This document shows, piece after piece, positions 25,101 to 37,614 of a DNA stretch of 64,000 bases. Made by a program: the position numbers and the translations under genes. Below the pieces are notes generated by a model that saw only the letters and a program-made list of their open reading frames with translations, did not search any database and was not told the DNA's origin. The stretch's first letter is position 1. Every line of letters starts with the position of its first letter. The DNA lies in assembly GCA_020726505.1 (NCBI GenBank), contig JAHLEZ010000015.1, positions 992,001-1,056,000 on the forward strand, written 5' to 3'. This DNA is from Leptodontidium sp. MPI-SDFR-AT-0119. Its lineage: Eukaryota > Ascomycota > Leotiomycetes > Helotiales > Leptodontidiaceae.

Positions 25101-28100
25101 CTGAGCCCGAACTCGAGCCGCCTGCTGATGACTTTGGCTGGGGAGCTGCCATCACTGGGAAAAAGGACAAAAAGGGGAAGAAGGGGAAGGTTGTCGAAGA
25201 ACCGAAGGTAAGCAAATTTTCTTGTGTGAATGCAGCTCTGCCCGTAATCTACCCCCTTGGCACGTAACTTTTCTGCTGGGAGATCTGCATGATGTCTCGA
25301 TAAACCAACCCTGGTTTGGCCAGACACGTTGGGTTGCATCGAAACCTTTGACTAAATGATGTGGAACACGTACTCCCGATAACTGAACTTTTGGTGAAAC
25401 GAGCTCGCTTCTGACCTCCGCTATAGATTGAACCCATCAAAGAGCCCGATCCGATACCTGAACCTGAACCGGAAGTTGAGGAACCTTCTGGCTGGTCATC
25501 CTGGGGTCTTGGTGGAGGCAAGAAAAACAAGAAGACCAAGGAGGAGCCTAAAGCCAAAGAACCGACGCCTGAACCCGAACCAGCACCTGTTGTCGAAGAG
25601 GACAGCGGCTGGGGTTCGTTCTCGACTGGCAAGAAGGATAAAAAGGGCAAGAAAGGAGCCAAGACTATCATCGAAGAGTTGCCAAAGATTGAAGAGCCAG
25701 TTCCGGAACCGGAGCCGGTTGTCGAGGAGGATGCCGGATGGGGTTCATTTTCTCTTGGAGGTAAAAAGGACAAGAAAAAGAAAGGCAAGGAGGAACCTCC
25801 AAAGATCGAGCCAATTCCTGAACCTGCGCCGGTGGTTGAGGATGACGGATGGGTAAGCTGATCCCATTTTCCTGAGGCGAGCGTGGATGCTTGTCAATGA
25901 TAATTTAATTATTTATTGTAAACTTGTACTGACTCGTGGATCAGGGATTCGGAACTTTGAAGAAAGATAAGAAGAAAAAGACCAAGGACGAGCCCGCAAA
26001 GGTTGAAGTAATACCCGAACCCGAACCTGAACCTATCGTGGAGGACAGTGGTTGGGGATTCGGATTAGGAAAGAAGGCCAAAGCTAAAAAGGGCAAAGAG
26101 GAGCCAAAGATTGACCCAATTCCTGAGCCCGAGCCTGCTCCTGAACCTGAACCTGAACCTGTGATTGACGATGGATGTAAGTTTTACCTGGCGCCGAATG
26201 CCAATCGACCGAGCCGCATCGAAACTCGTGTCCTTCTATAAATGCACAATGCTAACTCGTTCCCAGGGGGCTTTGGAACATCTTCAAAGGACAAGAAGAA
26301 GAAGGGTTCCAAGACCAAAGAAGTATCTCCACCACCAGCACCAATTATCGAAGAGAAAGCAGATGATGACGACTGGACGAATTGGGGCCAAAAGACCACC
26401 TCGAAGACCAAAGGGAAAACATCCAAGGCACTTGTCGAAACCAAAGTCGAGGAGCCCATACGAGCTCCAACCCCACCTCCTGCTGTTCCTGAAGTCGGAT
26501 TTGGTGATGATGACTTTGGATGGGGAACCTCGAAGAAAGACAAGGACAAGAAAAAGAAGGGCAAAGCGTCGTCACCAGAAGCTTCTTTCCATGAGGATTC
26601 CATCAAACCTGATGCTATCGAGGAACCCAAGGCTGATGACATGTGGGGCACTTCGTCTTTGAAGAAGGACAAGAAAAAGTCTTCCAAAAGCAAGAGCGCC
26701 TTCGAGGTCATCGACGAGACACCGCCTGAACCTGCTGTCGAAGAGACCAAAGCTGTTGAGGACGACTGGGGCTCTGGATGGGGAGCCGCCACTACTTCCA
26801 AGAAGGACAAGAAAGGAAGCAAGAAAAAGGGTATTGAGGTTGAAGCCCCTCCGCCAGCTCCAACGCCGCCTGCCATGGATTTGACTGAACCTGAACCAGA
26901 TTGGGACTTTGGAGCGACTGCCGAGAAGACCAAGTCCAAGGAGAAGGAGAAAGAAGTCCCTGCTAAGAAACTCACCAAGAAGGAACAGAAGGAGGCCGAG
27001 AAATTGGCCGAGAAGGCTAAGAAACAAGCTGAAAAGGATGAGGCTGAAGCTAAGAAGAAGGCTGAGAAGGAAGAGGCTGCGGCCAAAGAGGCTGAGGAGC
27101 TAGCATTGGCTGAAGCGGAGGCAGAGGTAAGTCGAGCTTCTCGGAAGCTATTTCATTCTTCCGTTTTGTTTCGGGGAATACCACATTTGATTGCTTCGGA
27201 AGCTTTCGTCTTTTGTTTCTTCCGGAACAATCATCTCCTCCCCCGCGCTAGAATAGCAACTAATTCGAGTTCTCTAAATCCAGGCCAAAAAGAAGGAGGA
27301 GGAAGATGCCAAAGCCAAAGAAGAAGGTCAGTGATTTCCCCCTTCCATTTGGCTTCCCATCAGAATAATTCTGGGACTTTGATATTGAACCCGCGTTTCG
27401 ATTACATGTCGTTGGATCGCCTGGCGATATACATTCATCGATTGAAATGGCTCACAATACTAACTCCAATGTTCTCTCTAGCCGATGCTAAAGCCAAAGC
27501 CGCCAAAGCTCCAAAGTTGTCCAAAAAGGAGCAGAAAAAGGCAGATGACCTGGCCAAGAAATTGAAGCTGGAGGAGGAAGCTGCCGCTGCCGCCAAATTG
27601 GCTGAAGAGGAGGCCGCCCGAGAAGCGGAAGAGTTAGCAGCCAAGGAAGCCGAAGAGAAGGCCGCCGCCCTAGCCGAAGCAAAGCTGGCGAAGAAAGACT
27701 CGAAAGACAGCAAATTGAAGAAATCTAAGAAGGGCGGCGCAGTCAAGGAGAAGGAGCCCGAGCCCGAGCCCGAGCCGGAGCTAGACCTCATTGATCTCAG
27801 CCCCGTCAAAGAAAAGGTCGAGATCGAAGACAAGTCCGAGCTCTTCAGTTTCTGGGGAGCTAGCAAGAAATTGCCCAAGGGTGGTGCTGCGAAGGAGGCG
27901 CCATCGTCGCGAGACGAGATTGCGATTGCTGACAAAGCGAAGCTTCTGGAAGCTACCAATCCCAAGGACACGACAACATCATTCAAAGCATCCGCGATTT
28001 CGATGAAGGCATCAGCAATTACAAAGAAACCCGTAGGTGGAAAGATCGCGGATAGGTTGAAAGCCTTTGAGTCACCCAAGGAAGTTGTGGCGCCTCCTCC

Positions 28101-30375
28101 TCCCCCCCCCCCTCCCCCGCCGCCTCCCTCGCCACCACCCCCAGCCAAGGAGGATAAGAAGAAGTCCAAGTCCTCCTCTAAGAAAGAAAAGGAGAAGGAG
28201 AAGGAGAGAGAGGCAGAGATCATCGAGGAGCCACCGACACCCCCAAAGAAGATCAAACCAGTTCCCGGTAGTTTTCCCACGGACTTCTTGGATGACGATA
28301 TTGTCGAGATTATTGAAATGCCAACAGCCAAAAAGTCGAGCAAGAGTAAATCCGCCAGTAAAGCCAAGGAACTTCCAAAGGAGGTCCCCAAAGAAGAGCC
28401 CGTGGTAGTTGATACTCCTCCTACCCCGCCCCCGGAGCCTAAATCTTCAAAGAAAGAACGCCCTCGTGTCGTTCGCGATGGGAGTTCATGGGGTGCCTGG
28501 GGTGCTGCGCCTAGAGAAGAGAAAAAGAAGTCATCCAAGGATCGCAAATCTTCGCCCGGCAACGAGAAGAAACCATCCAGGGAGTCAAAGTCCAAACGAC
28601 CCGAAAAGGAAGAGAAGGTCTCGTCAAAGGATTCCTCATCCGACAAAGCCGATAGACCACCGATATCCAGAGGGTTGACCAGTATGTTTGGAGGAGCCGC
28701 GCCACCTCTTCGACGATCTAGTACTTCTGGCAAGACAAGTTCCAGACGACAATCCGTTGTTAACAGTGGGCTGATTTCCCCGCCACCTGAGATGTCTGCG
28801 AAAGCAGCAAAGATGCTTGGTGTCACTCCTGGCAAGCTTTCTAGAAGCAAATCCGAGAAACACAGCAGATCACGTGGTACATTTCCATTTCCCGCGGCTG
28901 CTGAAAGCAACAACGCTGACCATCCCACAGGCCTCGATGAAGATGAGGACATTGTGGTTGTCGGAGCCGATGAAGTCTCTCCCGAAAAGTCAAGTCGCGA
29001 TCGCAAACGAAAATCGAAGGTAACTCTAGACCCAATGGTGTTCAACAGTCCACCCCCAGCTGTACCAATGCCACCTGGAGACAACGATATGCCCTATCGG
29101 AGACACAGGATGCCGCCTTCGAAGGAATCGAGAGCTAACAGACGATCTTCAACACAGGCCAAAGCAGATGAAGACATTGTCATGGTCGATGCAGGTGGCC
29201 CATCTGAAAATCTCGGATCATCTGGACTGAAGAGATCTGAAAGCACCAAAAAGGCTGCCGGACTCGGTGGAATGTTTGGAGGGCTTCTCTCAAAGCCACG
29301 CCCGGAGACCAAACGCCGTGCCACTATTGACGATGATGTGCGTGGCCTGAGACGCGAAGATCGAAAGATCAAACGTCCATCCAGAGACCGGACCGAGACA
29401 GAGGATGCTGATGTCACGATGACTGGCGGAGTTGCTGAGGAGGACCTGGAGGCTCAAGAGGCTAGACGTGCAGCTAGACGTGCTCGTAGAGCGGAGAAGG
29501 AAGCACTGGACAGGGCCGCTGATGATGCCCGAAAGGCCAAGGATGTCGAACGCAGAGAACGCCGCAGGAAGCAAGAGGAAGAGACGGACGCTCGCCGACA
29601 AGAGGAGAAGGAAGCCAGACGTGCTGCCCGACGTGAACAGAAAGCTGCTGAGGAGGCTGAACGACAAGCTGCGGAGGCAAAAGCTGCCGAGCGAGCAGAG
29701 CGACATCGTGCGAAGCGGGCTGAAAGGGAAGCCAGAGAAGCCACCCATACCGATGGTGAGCCACTCACCGAAGGCCCAGAGCGTATGAGGAGATCCGATC
29801 GCCGCAAGTCTCACATGGACGGTCCTCTCGACGAAGACGAGGAACGTCGTCGGAGACGTGATGAACGACGGGCTGCTCGTGGAGTTGAAACTCCCAAGAC
29901 CAGTCGCCGCAAGTCAGCTCCCATTGTGGACAGCTACTTCGATTCTCGGAATGGTAGCAAAGCGCGTGATGCCGAGCCAGTAAAGGAGTCGAGACGTACG
30001 AAGGCTGGCTGGCCTCACTCTGGCACAGACTCATGGGTAGCAGATCATTCTGATGCTCCCCCACCGCCAGAAAACGCGCCCGCTGATGTCCAAGGAGATG
30101 AGACCGCTGGTGACGAGGGAGAGAGACGACGCATGAGGAAGACGCGTCGACACTCTAAGTACGACGAGGGCACTGAAGAGGACCAGGAGGAGAGGAGAAG
30201 GAGACGTGAATCACGCCGCCGGGAGAAGGAAGTGAAGAGTTCTGAAGGAAGTCAGCCCGATGGACGTAGGTCGAGTCGACGCGAGTCGGGCTTCATCGAG
30301 CCGCGATCGCGTGCGCCCAGTGCCGCAGGACAAGGTGGAGGCGGTATTTTCAGTCGATGGAAGAAGATGATCTGA
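22148..30375 (+). CDS. Very large low-complexity repeat protein (DDGWG / KKDKKKGKKG modules)
   Basis: Nine exons (22148-22345, 22498-23240, 23313-23838, 24167-25207, 25427-25852, 25945-26176, 26267-27126, 27284-27326, 27482-30375) join in frame to about 2320 residues. I do not recognise a characterised family. The first 130 residues are ordinary and partly helical. The middle is at least 15 degenerate modules of the form acidic D/E-x-G-W-G-S-F-G-T, then K-K-D-K-K-K-G-K-K-G, then V-E-E and (E-P)n. An Ala/Lys/Glu coiled-coil segment (about 26940-27700), a polyproline run (28095-28140), Ser/Lys-rich disorder and an Arg/Glu coiled-coil (29440-29760) follow. The C-terminus is G-G-G-G-I-F-S-R-W-K-K-M-I. 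There is no signal peptide or membrane segment. The highly charged make-up suggests a cytoplasmic or nuclear scaffold. Long antisense ORFs across it are compositional shadows. The first-exon join is the least certain; translation could instead begin at the ATG at 22762. Confidence 0.75.
24361..24660 (+). repeat. 120-bp in-frame tandem repeats inside the repeat-protein gene
   Basis: Blocks starting near 24361, 24481 and 24601 are spaced exactly 120 bp (40 codons). The second and third are almost identical over at least 58 bases and the first differs at scattered, mostly silent positions. This is recent unit duplication within the coding sequence. Confidence 0.85.
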
Positions 30376-32144
30376 TTCGATTCAATTCACGACCTTTGAT
30401 AGCATGGAGCTTTGGGGTGTTATGTTTTCAGTTCAGTTCGGGTAGCGAGCGATCGTTTGGAGTTTGTGATTGAGTCGCGTGTTTGGTTGGTCGGTTGGTT
30501 GCATGATACGGGGCTGGGAATGAATGGAGGGAAGGAATGGAAGGGAAGCGAACGAGCGAGCATTGGGTCGGCATCTGTCACGGGTCACAGCACGGTGTGT
30601 ACAAGTACTTACTATCTGCATCTGCATCTGCATCAGTGGAACGGAAGGAGGCAGACCTGGCTTGTAGGATCGGTGTACAGCTGGTGGTTTGACGATATTA
30701 TATACCCCATTTCGTGTTTTTGGATATGTCTAGTCTATCTGGCATAGACGAGAATGTTGTTGAGCGAGGAGACATCTACGTCGAGATATAATAGACCTAT
30801 TTATACCCCCAACTCCCTACTTACCTATCTATAAAATTTGTTAATTGTTGTCAAGTCAAGTTCACATAAGTTGATATCATCAAGTAATTTTTGCCTATCA
30901 GAAATGTTTGAAGCCCTCTGCCCTACCGTTGCGTTGTGGACATTTCTTGATACTCTTGTACTACTTCTTCGGGCCAGACTTGTATAGATCCAAGTCTGGC
31001 ACTGCAATTTCTACCCTGCAACTCCTCTCTGCGCATTTCCACAGAAGAATAATCAGACGTGGTCAGAAAATATCTCGTCACTAGAATGCCCTGTCTTGAT
31101 ATCGTCACTTCAACAAGACCATAGACATGCATCTCTTTGCCTGCCGTCTACATTAGGAGCACCTTCTTTAACCAAGTACGAACATTGCTACATTCTAAAT
31201 TCTGAATCGAGTTTTTCTTGAGTTCGTAGACTTGCTTTTGCTTTTATACTTCTCCATCGACCTTCCTCTCCCGTGTGCCTGCACACGTAGCTGAATGACA
31301 ATGCATTGATTGCACTGCACCCCATTCATTGACTTGACTGTAATAAAGCGAGATGATTGCCTTGAACATTCCCAAATAGGAAGTCAAATGCGGAGATACG
31401 GCTATTCCTAATACAGACTTGTTACCCACGAACGGATGGCGCACTGAACCCGTCCCCTGCCTCGAGTGCGGAGAGAGATAACCACCACCACTGATAGGGT
31501 CTTGATCAGAAATCGATCCTGGACGGCGCGGAAACATGCCATGCTATTCAAGGATGGTGCACCTAAACAGCAACATCCCCCCACCATCCATCAGCGATCC
31601 ATCAGCGATCCAGCGGCCGCTCATTCATGCTGGGCGGCTTGGGCTTGGGCTGGCTCGGATGGTCAACGACGTCCCTGGACAGACATAACCTGGCCATGCA
31701 CCCCCGCCGTTTCGTCCCATCCCAGCTTTCGTTACTTGAATGCATACTGTACGTCCACGAATCTGCTTGTCCGCCATTATTAAACATCAGAGTCGTACCA
31801 TTTGTCGACGTATATTTTACCTCTTCAAGCCCAAGCAAGCAAAGTCGCTATCATTCAAAGCCGCCCCCCATCCTTTCTCGAATTCGGGCACAAGTCCGGC
31901 CGTCTTTGATAAGTCCTTAGTGGCGGTCGAGATAAGGCTTTGGGGACGTCTTTATATACATACGTCTGCTCTGGCCGTTTTGTGAGCCAAGCCCTGTGTT
32001 CCTGACCATCTCACGGATTTCCTATTAAGTCCCTGGGTCTGTCGGAGCCGGAAGTTATTCACAGTCGCCCAATTCGCTCCGGGACACTTCATCGTCGACA
32101 ACCTTCATTGATAACAGACCATTTTAAATTGTACAGATCCCACA
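30376..32144. other. Intergenic: repeat-protein 3' region and N-demethylase-like promoter
   Basis: 1.77 kb between same-strand genes. It contains a short CATCTG microsatellite near 30617-30638 and otherwise only chance ORFs. Nothing else recognised. Confidence 0.45.
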
Positions 32145-33714
32145 ATGGCCATTTCATCATTTTTACCGGGCCAGTGGATGGCCAGCTTTGGTGTTCTGAT
32201 CCTGCTCTCATCCGCTGTTGTCCTCGTCATAAACAAGAGGCAACGAGAAGCTGTGCTAAGAAGACTTCACATCCAAAGAAGACGTACTTCCGGAGCATCA
32301 ACACCACCCCGCTCTATATCCCCCAGCAAAAAGGCCCCTACCACTGGTGCTCCAGATTTCGTCAATGCCTTCCCACCTTCGAGACGATCTGTCCTACCAG
32401 ATATTGCAAAGACACTTCCTCCAGCGTCAGCAAAGACACTCCTAAGCCCTGAGCCGTCAGGAAACTTCCTTGTCAAGCATGCTCTACCAACTACGCAAAC
32501 CTACAGCCTCGACAACAAAGTGCCTAAGTACACACCCACAGGATTCTCAACGGCAGAACTCAAGGCAATGGGTGACTTTCCAGCGTATGATATCTTGAGC
32601 GGTGTCCCACTCCCCCAAGCATATGAGAATTTCGATGCCACAAAAGCTCTTCCCAGACCATACCGACCCTTGAGATGGAAATACCACCAAACTATGTGTA
32701 AGTCAAGAAACAGAAATTTGCGTACATTACACTAACTACATCCAGCCTTCCAAAAGATGGAAACGGACTGGTGGTTGGAAGTCGAAAACACCTACGCAGC
32801 AAGAGTCAAGGAACGCCAAGACCTGTTCAAGGAATACGGCAGCAAAGTCCTAGATTACCTCCCCGGCTCTGAGCTCGCTTGCAAGGAACTCATGGAGATG
32901 TGTCTGCAATTCTACTGTGCCCGCTACCCCCGCTCACTTCTCCCTCTCAGACGACAAGAAAGTCTTCCACAACAAACTCCTCGGTACCGAGACCATCATC
33001 AAACGCTTCCACCCACTCCACATCCTCCTCAACAACGTCCCTGAAGACTTCGCCATCGTCCTCCGAAACGAGCAGGACGGCATGTACTATTTCCGCGCGG
33101 GCGTCATCTGTAGTTCGCTGGGCTGGAACGTCGGTACCAAGATCGGTATGCAGCTCGAGGAAATCCACGGCAAGATCCCGGATTACAAGGAGAAGATGTC
33201 ATTCAGCATGGACCGGTTCTTCAGCAAGATGGCGACGCACTCGCCGATTCAGCGGGGGAGCTGGGGTCTGGAAGTCGGCACCCCGCTGTTCATGCCACCT
33301 GGACATCCTCACGAGGCGCTCCGCGAGATCCAGAACGCCGAGTTGAAGATCGAGGAGTGTAATCTGAGGGTTGATTGGCAGACGCTCCGACGGTTGCCGT
33401 TAAGTGCTGGCGTGGTGTTTAATTTCAAGGCTCTCTTCACCCCCGTGACTGAGTTCCGCGATGAGCCGTATATCCCTGCACTACTCGTCAAGATCTTGAA
33501 GGAGGGCAAGAAGAACTTGATGGAGTACAAGGGAACATGGCATACCGAGCACATCTGCATCCCGAAGTTGGAGGAGTACGCGCAGGAGCAGGTGGCCAAG
33601 GGATGGGTGAAGCCGGAGATGGAGGGGCAGGAGGAGTGGAATGTTGCTACGCTGGCAGAGAGTCCGTATTTTCCAGGCTGGGAAGAGAAATGGCATCGTC
33701 AGCAAGGGTTCTAG
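32145..33714 (+). pseudogene. Haem-dependent oxidative N-demethylase-like (DUF3445) gene with a frameshift
   Basis: Exon 1 is 32145-32697 and exon 2 starts at 32746, which would give about 505 residues. An N-terminal segment (F-G-V-L-I-L-L-S-S-A-V-V-L-V-I) is a membrane anchor. The rest matches the HODM/DUF3445 family as I know it: an L-Q-F-Y-C-A-R-Y-P block, H-P-L-H, V-P-E-D-F-A-I, G-W-N-V-G-x-K-I-G and L-R-V-D-W-Q-T-L-R-R-L-P. The reading frame changes between A-R-Y-P and F-S-L-S-D-D-K. At 32927-32931 there are five Cs; four would restore one continuous frame through to the stop at 33712. A 34-nt GT-AG intron (32917-32950) could also reconnect the frames, but it is too short and would delete the conserved block. 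It is either a true frameshift or a homopolymer error; everything else looks intact. Confidence 0.72.
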
Positions 33715-34630
33715 GGCGAAATAGAGGGAGGTAGTTACATATGGAGAGGCTGGTGTTGTTCTTACCGTGCACTGCATGGCTAGAGTATATTTTTTTTATG
33801 ATTTATGATTGCATGATACAAGAACAAACAAACACGGATTTTGAACCAACCCCCGTTCTCATACGTTGCGTAACTGGATCCGACCTTGGGTTTGATTCCA
33901 ACAGAAGGTCCTTTGCTCCAACTTCTGGCAGTTCTATCATTTGGGCTGATGATACAAAAATTGGGGTAGGCTATGGAAGTCCAATATCACCTTCCTGATA
34001 ACTGCTTTTGCCCTAAAATCTCCAGGCAGAATAGACCACTCTTACATTCTATGTATACAATATGGTGCAAATATTTATATCAAAGATATGGGGGTAGGCT
34101 TAGTATCAATGAACACTGTATCGAGACAAGTATATTGCATCGATCCCCTTCTTATTCCTTGTTGAAAAACGAGGTGATGAAGAGGTGTAATGCGGAAGTG
34201 CATGCTTGCCTGATTAACACGAACCTAATATCTCATCGCCAACACTGGCTACACGGCACGTTGAGCAATTACAGAGAAACACAATTGCGAATCTGCACAG
34301 TCACATTAGAGGAACAGTGAGTGGCCTTTCAAATTAATAGAAGCTGTAACAAATATTTTTCTCCGCATTCTTAGTTCGCCTGTGCCCCTACTCTTTACCA
34401 GCAACTCCCTAATCTATGGGAATCGTAGACACCTTGACACAAAGCCTCTCCAATACATTCATCTACGTCCTTAGCAACATTTTACAATCTTGATATCAAT
34501 AAATAGCCCTCGCGGCAGAGCTTGCGCACCCTCCTCGCTTTCCGGAGCTGCCCACGACTCCACGAGATGCATCCGCCACCTCTATCACTCCGTGATTCTG
34601 TAATTGTATTCTGTTTCAGTGACCTGGCAA
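33715..34630. other. Convergent 3' regions
   Basis: About 900 bases, AT-rich, between the N-demethylase-like stop and the Zn2Cys6 factor stop. One plus ORF (33973-34320) has no recognisable content. Nothing else seen. Confidence 0.45.
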
Positions 34631-37614
34631 TCACGGCTCCAAGTTGTAAAGGGGTTGTAGGATCTTGTAGCACCAGAGAGCTAAGGGGTCGACGGCTTTA
34701 AGATCACGGATCCAATCTTGCATGAGCGCCACGCTAACGTCGAAATCGGCTTCGAATCTTGGCCCGCAGAGTTGGGCTCGTATGTCTCGCAACATGGGGT
34801 TGTGCTGTGTTAGGTGGAAGATGAGAAGGATGGAGAGGAATGTCTGGGACCAGCAGAACAGGCAAGGTATGAGTCGTTTGTGCCGAGAGGTAGGGGACAT
34901 TGTCAGGGGCCATTTCAAGCAGGACTGATGTGTCAATTAGCTTGGGGGTTCCCTTTGCAGTCTTCGTATTCCACTTACCCGTAGACATTCGGCGACGCCT
35001 TGCGCATCCTCTTGGGTCATTTGCTCGGGAAAGTGAAGAGCTTTATAAACAAACGGACGGTACACGACGTATTTAGCGTAGTAATATCTCGTCCGGAGTA
35101 CCGCGACCTGCACATCATACACAAATCGATACTGCATAGGGTCGCTGTTCAAATCTGTTGTGAACAGTTGTGCGCCAGGACGACCAGGCCGTGGCGTGGC
35201 GAGACTGGGATCAACAGCATCATTGACTCCGATGTTGCCAGTTTGAGGTGTAGGAAATGCTGCGGGATCGTCCTCTGGCCATTGGAGATCGCGAGGAAGT
35301 AGTCCTCGCCATTGAGTCAACTGCGCGGCTAGCGATTTCAGTGTGTTTGCGGATGGCCCACCAAATTCGTCGCTGCTGGGAGTCTCGCTGCTCGATGTAG
35401 CTAATTGCCATGAGTGTCTATTACCACCACAACACCAGAAGTGAGAGACCTACAGTCATAAATCTGTGCGTTCATACTTGCACACAAGCGGCGAAGGGCG
35501 AGGGCAGATGCAAAATGTGCTTCTATTGAGGGAGTCCCGTCAGCATTTACCAACAAGAATGAGCTAGGGATCCAAATTTGACGAGCAAATTTGACGAGAA
35601 CTCGACGGCTGAAATCGGAGAACAAACCGAAATTAGTTGCTTGGTTGCCGATATGATCGGCCTCACAGAACGGAACGTTGAAACTAGGCATGCCTACTCG
35701 ATCACTGAGTTCAAGTATCCCTGTGAGTGGCAAGTCGAGTTCTTGGTTCAGGGAGGTCTCCATTGCGATACAGTGCCAGACAGCACGTCTTATCAGATCA
35801 CCCCTGGGCGTGTCAAAGTCGAGAACGTTGCTTCAAGAGTTAGCCGCTTTTTGCCAGAATGGCTGGTCAGTACGTACCAAGTCACCAAGATGTAGCATGC
35901 TTGGCATGCACTTACAGTCATTCTCCAGAAATCCTACAAGAAGTAAGTCATATTGCATCGCCAACTAACCAAGTGACCAAGTGATACTTACCACGTGGCG
36001 GGAGCAAGACTGGTAATACAGTCTGTAAAATATATTTGTAAGCACAAAGGTATTTCCCGAATTGTCAACTGTCGGTGGCCAATTGACCCGTATATATTCA
36101 TGCCTGTTGCAAGGGGGGTACTTACGCAAACAACGAGAAAATTTGGACGTTCTCCAATTCCAAATCCGTGACGACAAAGCCTAGACATTTTCTTGCTTCA
36201 TTGAAAAGAGCCAAGCCAGGTGGTCGACCATTTGAACCTCCCCGAACACCAGAAGGAAGGTCATTGTATTCGCCAATGGGGTCTCCTGTTAGACCCTCTA
36301 TTGCAACTTCACCAAGACAGAAGATCATCAAGGCGATCACGGAATCAACATCTCCGTCAAAGCCCTCACTACAAACTTTAACGAGAGTGTCACTCTCGAA
36401 CGTTCTTCGATCCATAAACGGGTAGAGAAAATTGAAAGTGTCAAAGTATGCGGCTGTGAGGCGATACATTGCGTCGCGTGTCAAAGCTGGAAATGTGACC
36501 TGTAAACGTATGAGCACTTTGCAAAAGAAATCTGAGATGAATCTTGTGCAGCAAGAACCAATGGAGAGAAAAACAAATCATACCCGAGGACCACCTGAAT
36601 TTCTAGTTGCCTGAGTTTGCCTAATCAACGAACGATATCTTAGCCTTATATCCATGGACTATTGGGGAACCAAATTCCTCCGTACCAATCTCGAACTGCG
36701 CAAGAAAGGGGGATCTATTATAGTATCCGAATACGTACATGCCAACGAAAGGTCGGTCCTCTAGAGACTCATCCATTGGTAACTTGGGTTGCCCATTATG
36801 CATTCGGACAATGAAACTGGTCCCATCACTTTCGAGAGTCTTGAAATCACCGGCGTTGGTCGGTAGTACCTGAAGCATAAGCTGTTGCAGAGCAGGCCAA
36901 GACAGTATCTTATGGGCGGCGGAAGCATGTCGATATGGTTGGTTAGGGCTTTGCTGCTGTTGTTGTCGCGCGGAAGGTGTTGAATATGAGCTTTGCTCTG
37001 TCTCGGGGTTGAAAGAAGGCTGAGAGGAGGGGGGATGTTGTGGAGGGCCAAACCCTTGAGGAGCCCTACCCGTTGGAATTCGATCAACTTTGCCTTCCAG
37101 ACTCTTGAGCCTGTCTAATATCTCGACGAGGGTCTTATCCTTCCTTTAAAGAAATGATCAGTAAGGACGCTTCTTGCCGAATCGAAAGTCAGATAGGTTC
37201 AAAAAACATTGAATGCCATCAGCTGGGGGTCTTACTTGGTTGGCTATGGCACAAATCAGCACAGAAATCCAAGAGTACTTAGGCGGATATAACTGACCTG
37301 AGGTTCTCGGTAAACGCATTCCAGATTGATTCTTTTGCATAAGCCGCACTGGGACAAGTCATTAACAGGTTGGAAAAGGTTGGTACTTCTCAAAAGTAAC
37401 CGCCAATGTTATGGTCACTGCAGCCACAACAGCCACAACAGCCGCAAAAGCACATGAAGATGAATATACTAACACGAGGCCGGGCTTCATCGCATTTTTG
37501 TTTCCGTGAACGACATGTTTCGCAAGCCTGAGAGGCTATAGCCCCTCGATGCGCTCTGGAAGTAGGTCCACCAGGGCCCGAGCTTGCGCTGCTCGCGGCA
37601 CTGTCCGCGTTCAT
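34631..37614 (-). CDS. Zn2Cys6 fungal transcription factor with an 8-nt microexon
   Basis: Eleven coding exons (37614-37474, 37348-37298, 37243-37236, 37143-36660, 36610-36584, 36499-36126, 36022-35992, 35933-35878, 35830-35454, 35400-34979, 34924-34631) give 754 residues with all phases consistent. The binuclear zinc cluster is Cys31, 34, 41, 48, 51 and 58 (CX2CX6CX6CX2CX6C), split by intron 1. It is followed by Y-R-E-P-Q-P-T-K-K-D-K-T-L-V and a short coiled-coil (V-E-I-L-D-R-L-K-S-L-E) for dimerisation. A Gln/Pro linker leads into a fungal-TF middle domain with Y-F-D-T-F-N-F-L-Y-P-F-M-D-R and D-T-P-R-G-D-L-I-R-R-A. The third exon is only 8 nt (CCAACCAA) and is needed to spell P-T-K. Targets are unknown and no adjacent pathway genes are evident. 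The exact borders of the 27-nt exon 5 are inferred from frame. Confidence 0.8.

Noticed and set aside
24115..25215. Long minus-strand ORFs (366 and 392 codons) opposite the repeat-protein gene
   Set aside because: They mirror the low-complexity plus-strand coding repeats; the Ser/Gly/Thr-rich translation is what antisense of (GAG/CCN/AAG) repeats gives, and no splice or family evidence supports them.
27435..29084. 549-codon minus-strand ORF
   Set aside because: Antisense of the Lys/Glu/Pro-rich last exon of the repeat protein; compositional shadow only.
32917..32950. 34-nt GT-AG intron as explanation for the frame change in the N-demethylase-like gene
   Set aside because: Shorter than any intron here and would delete the conserved C-A-R-Y-P block; a one-base C-run difference explains the data better.
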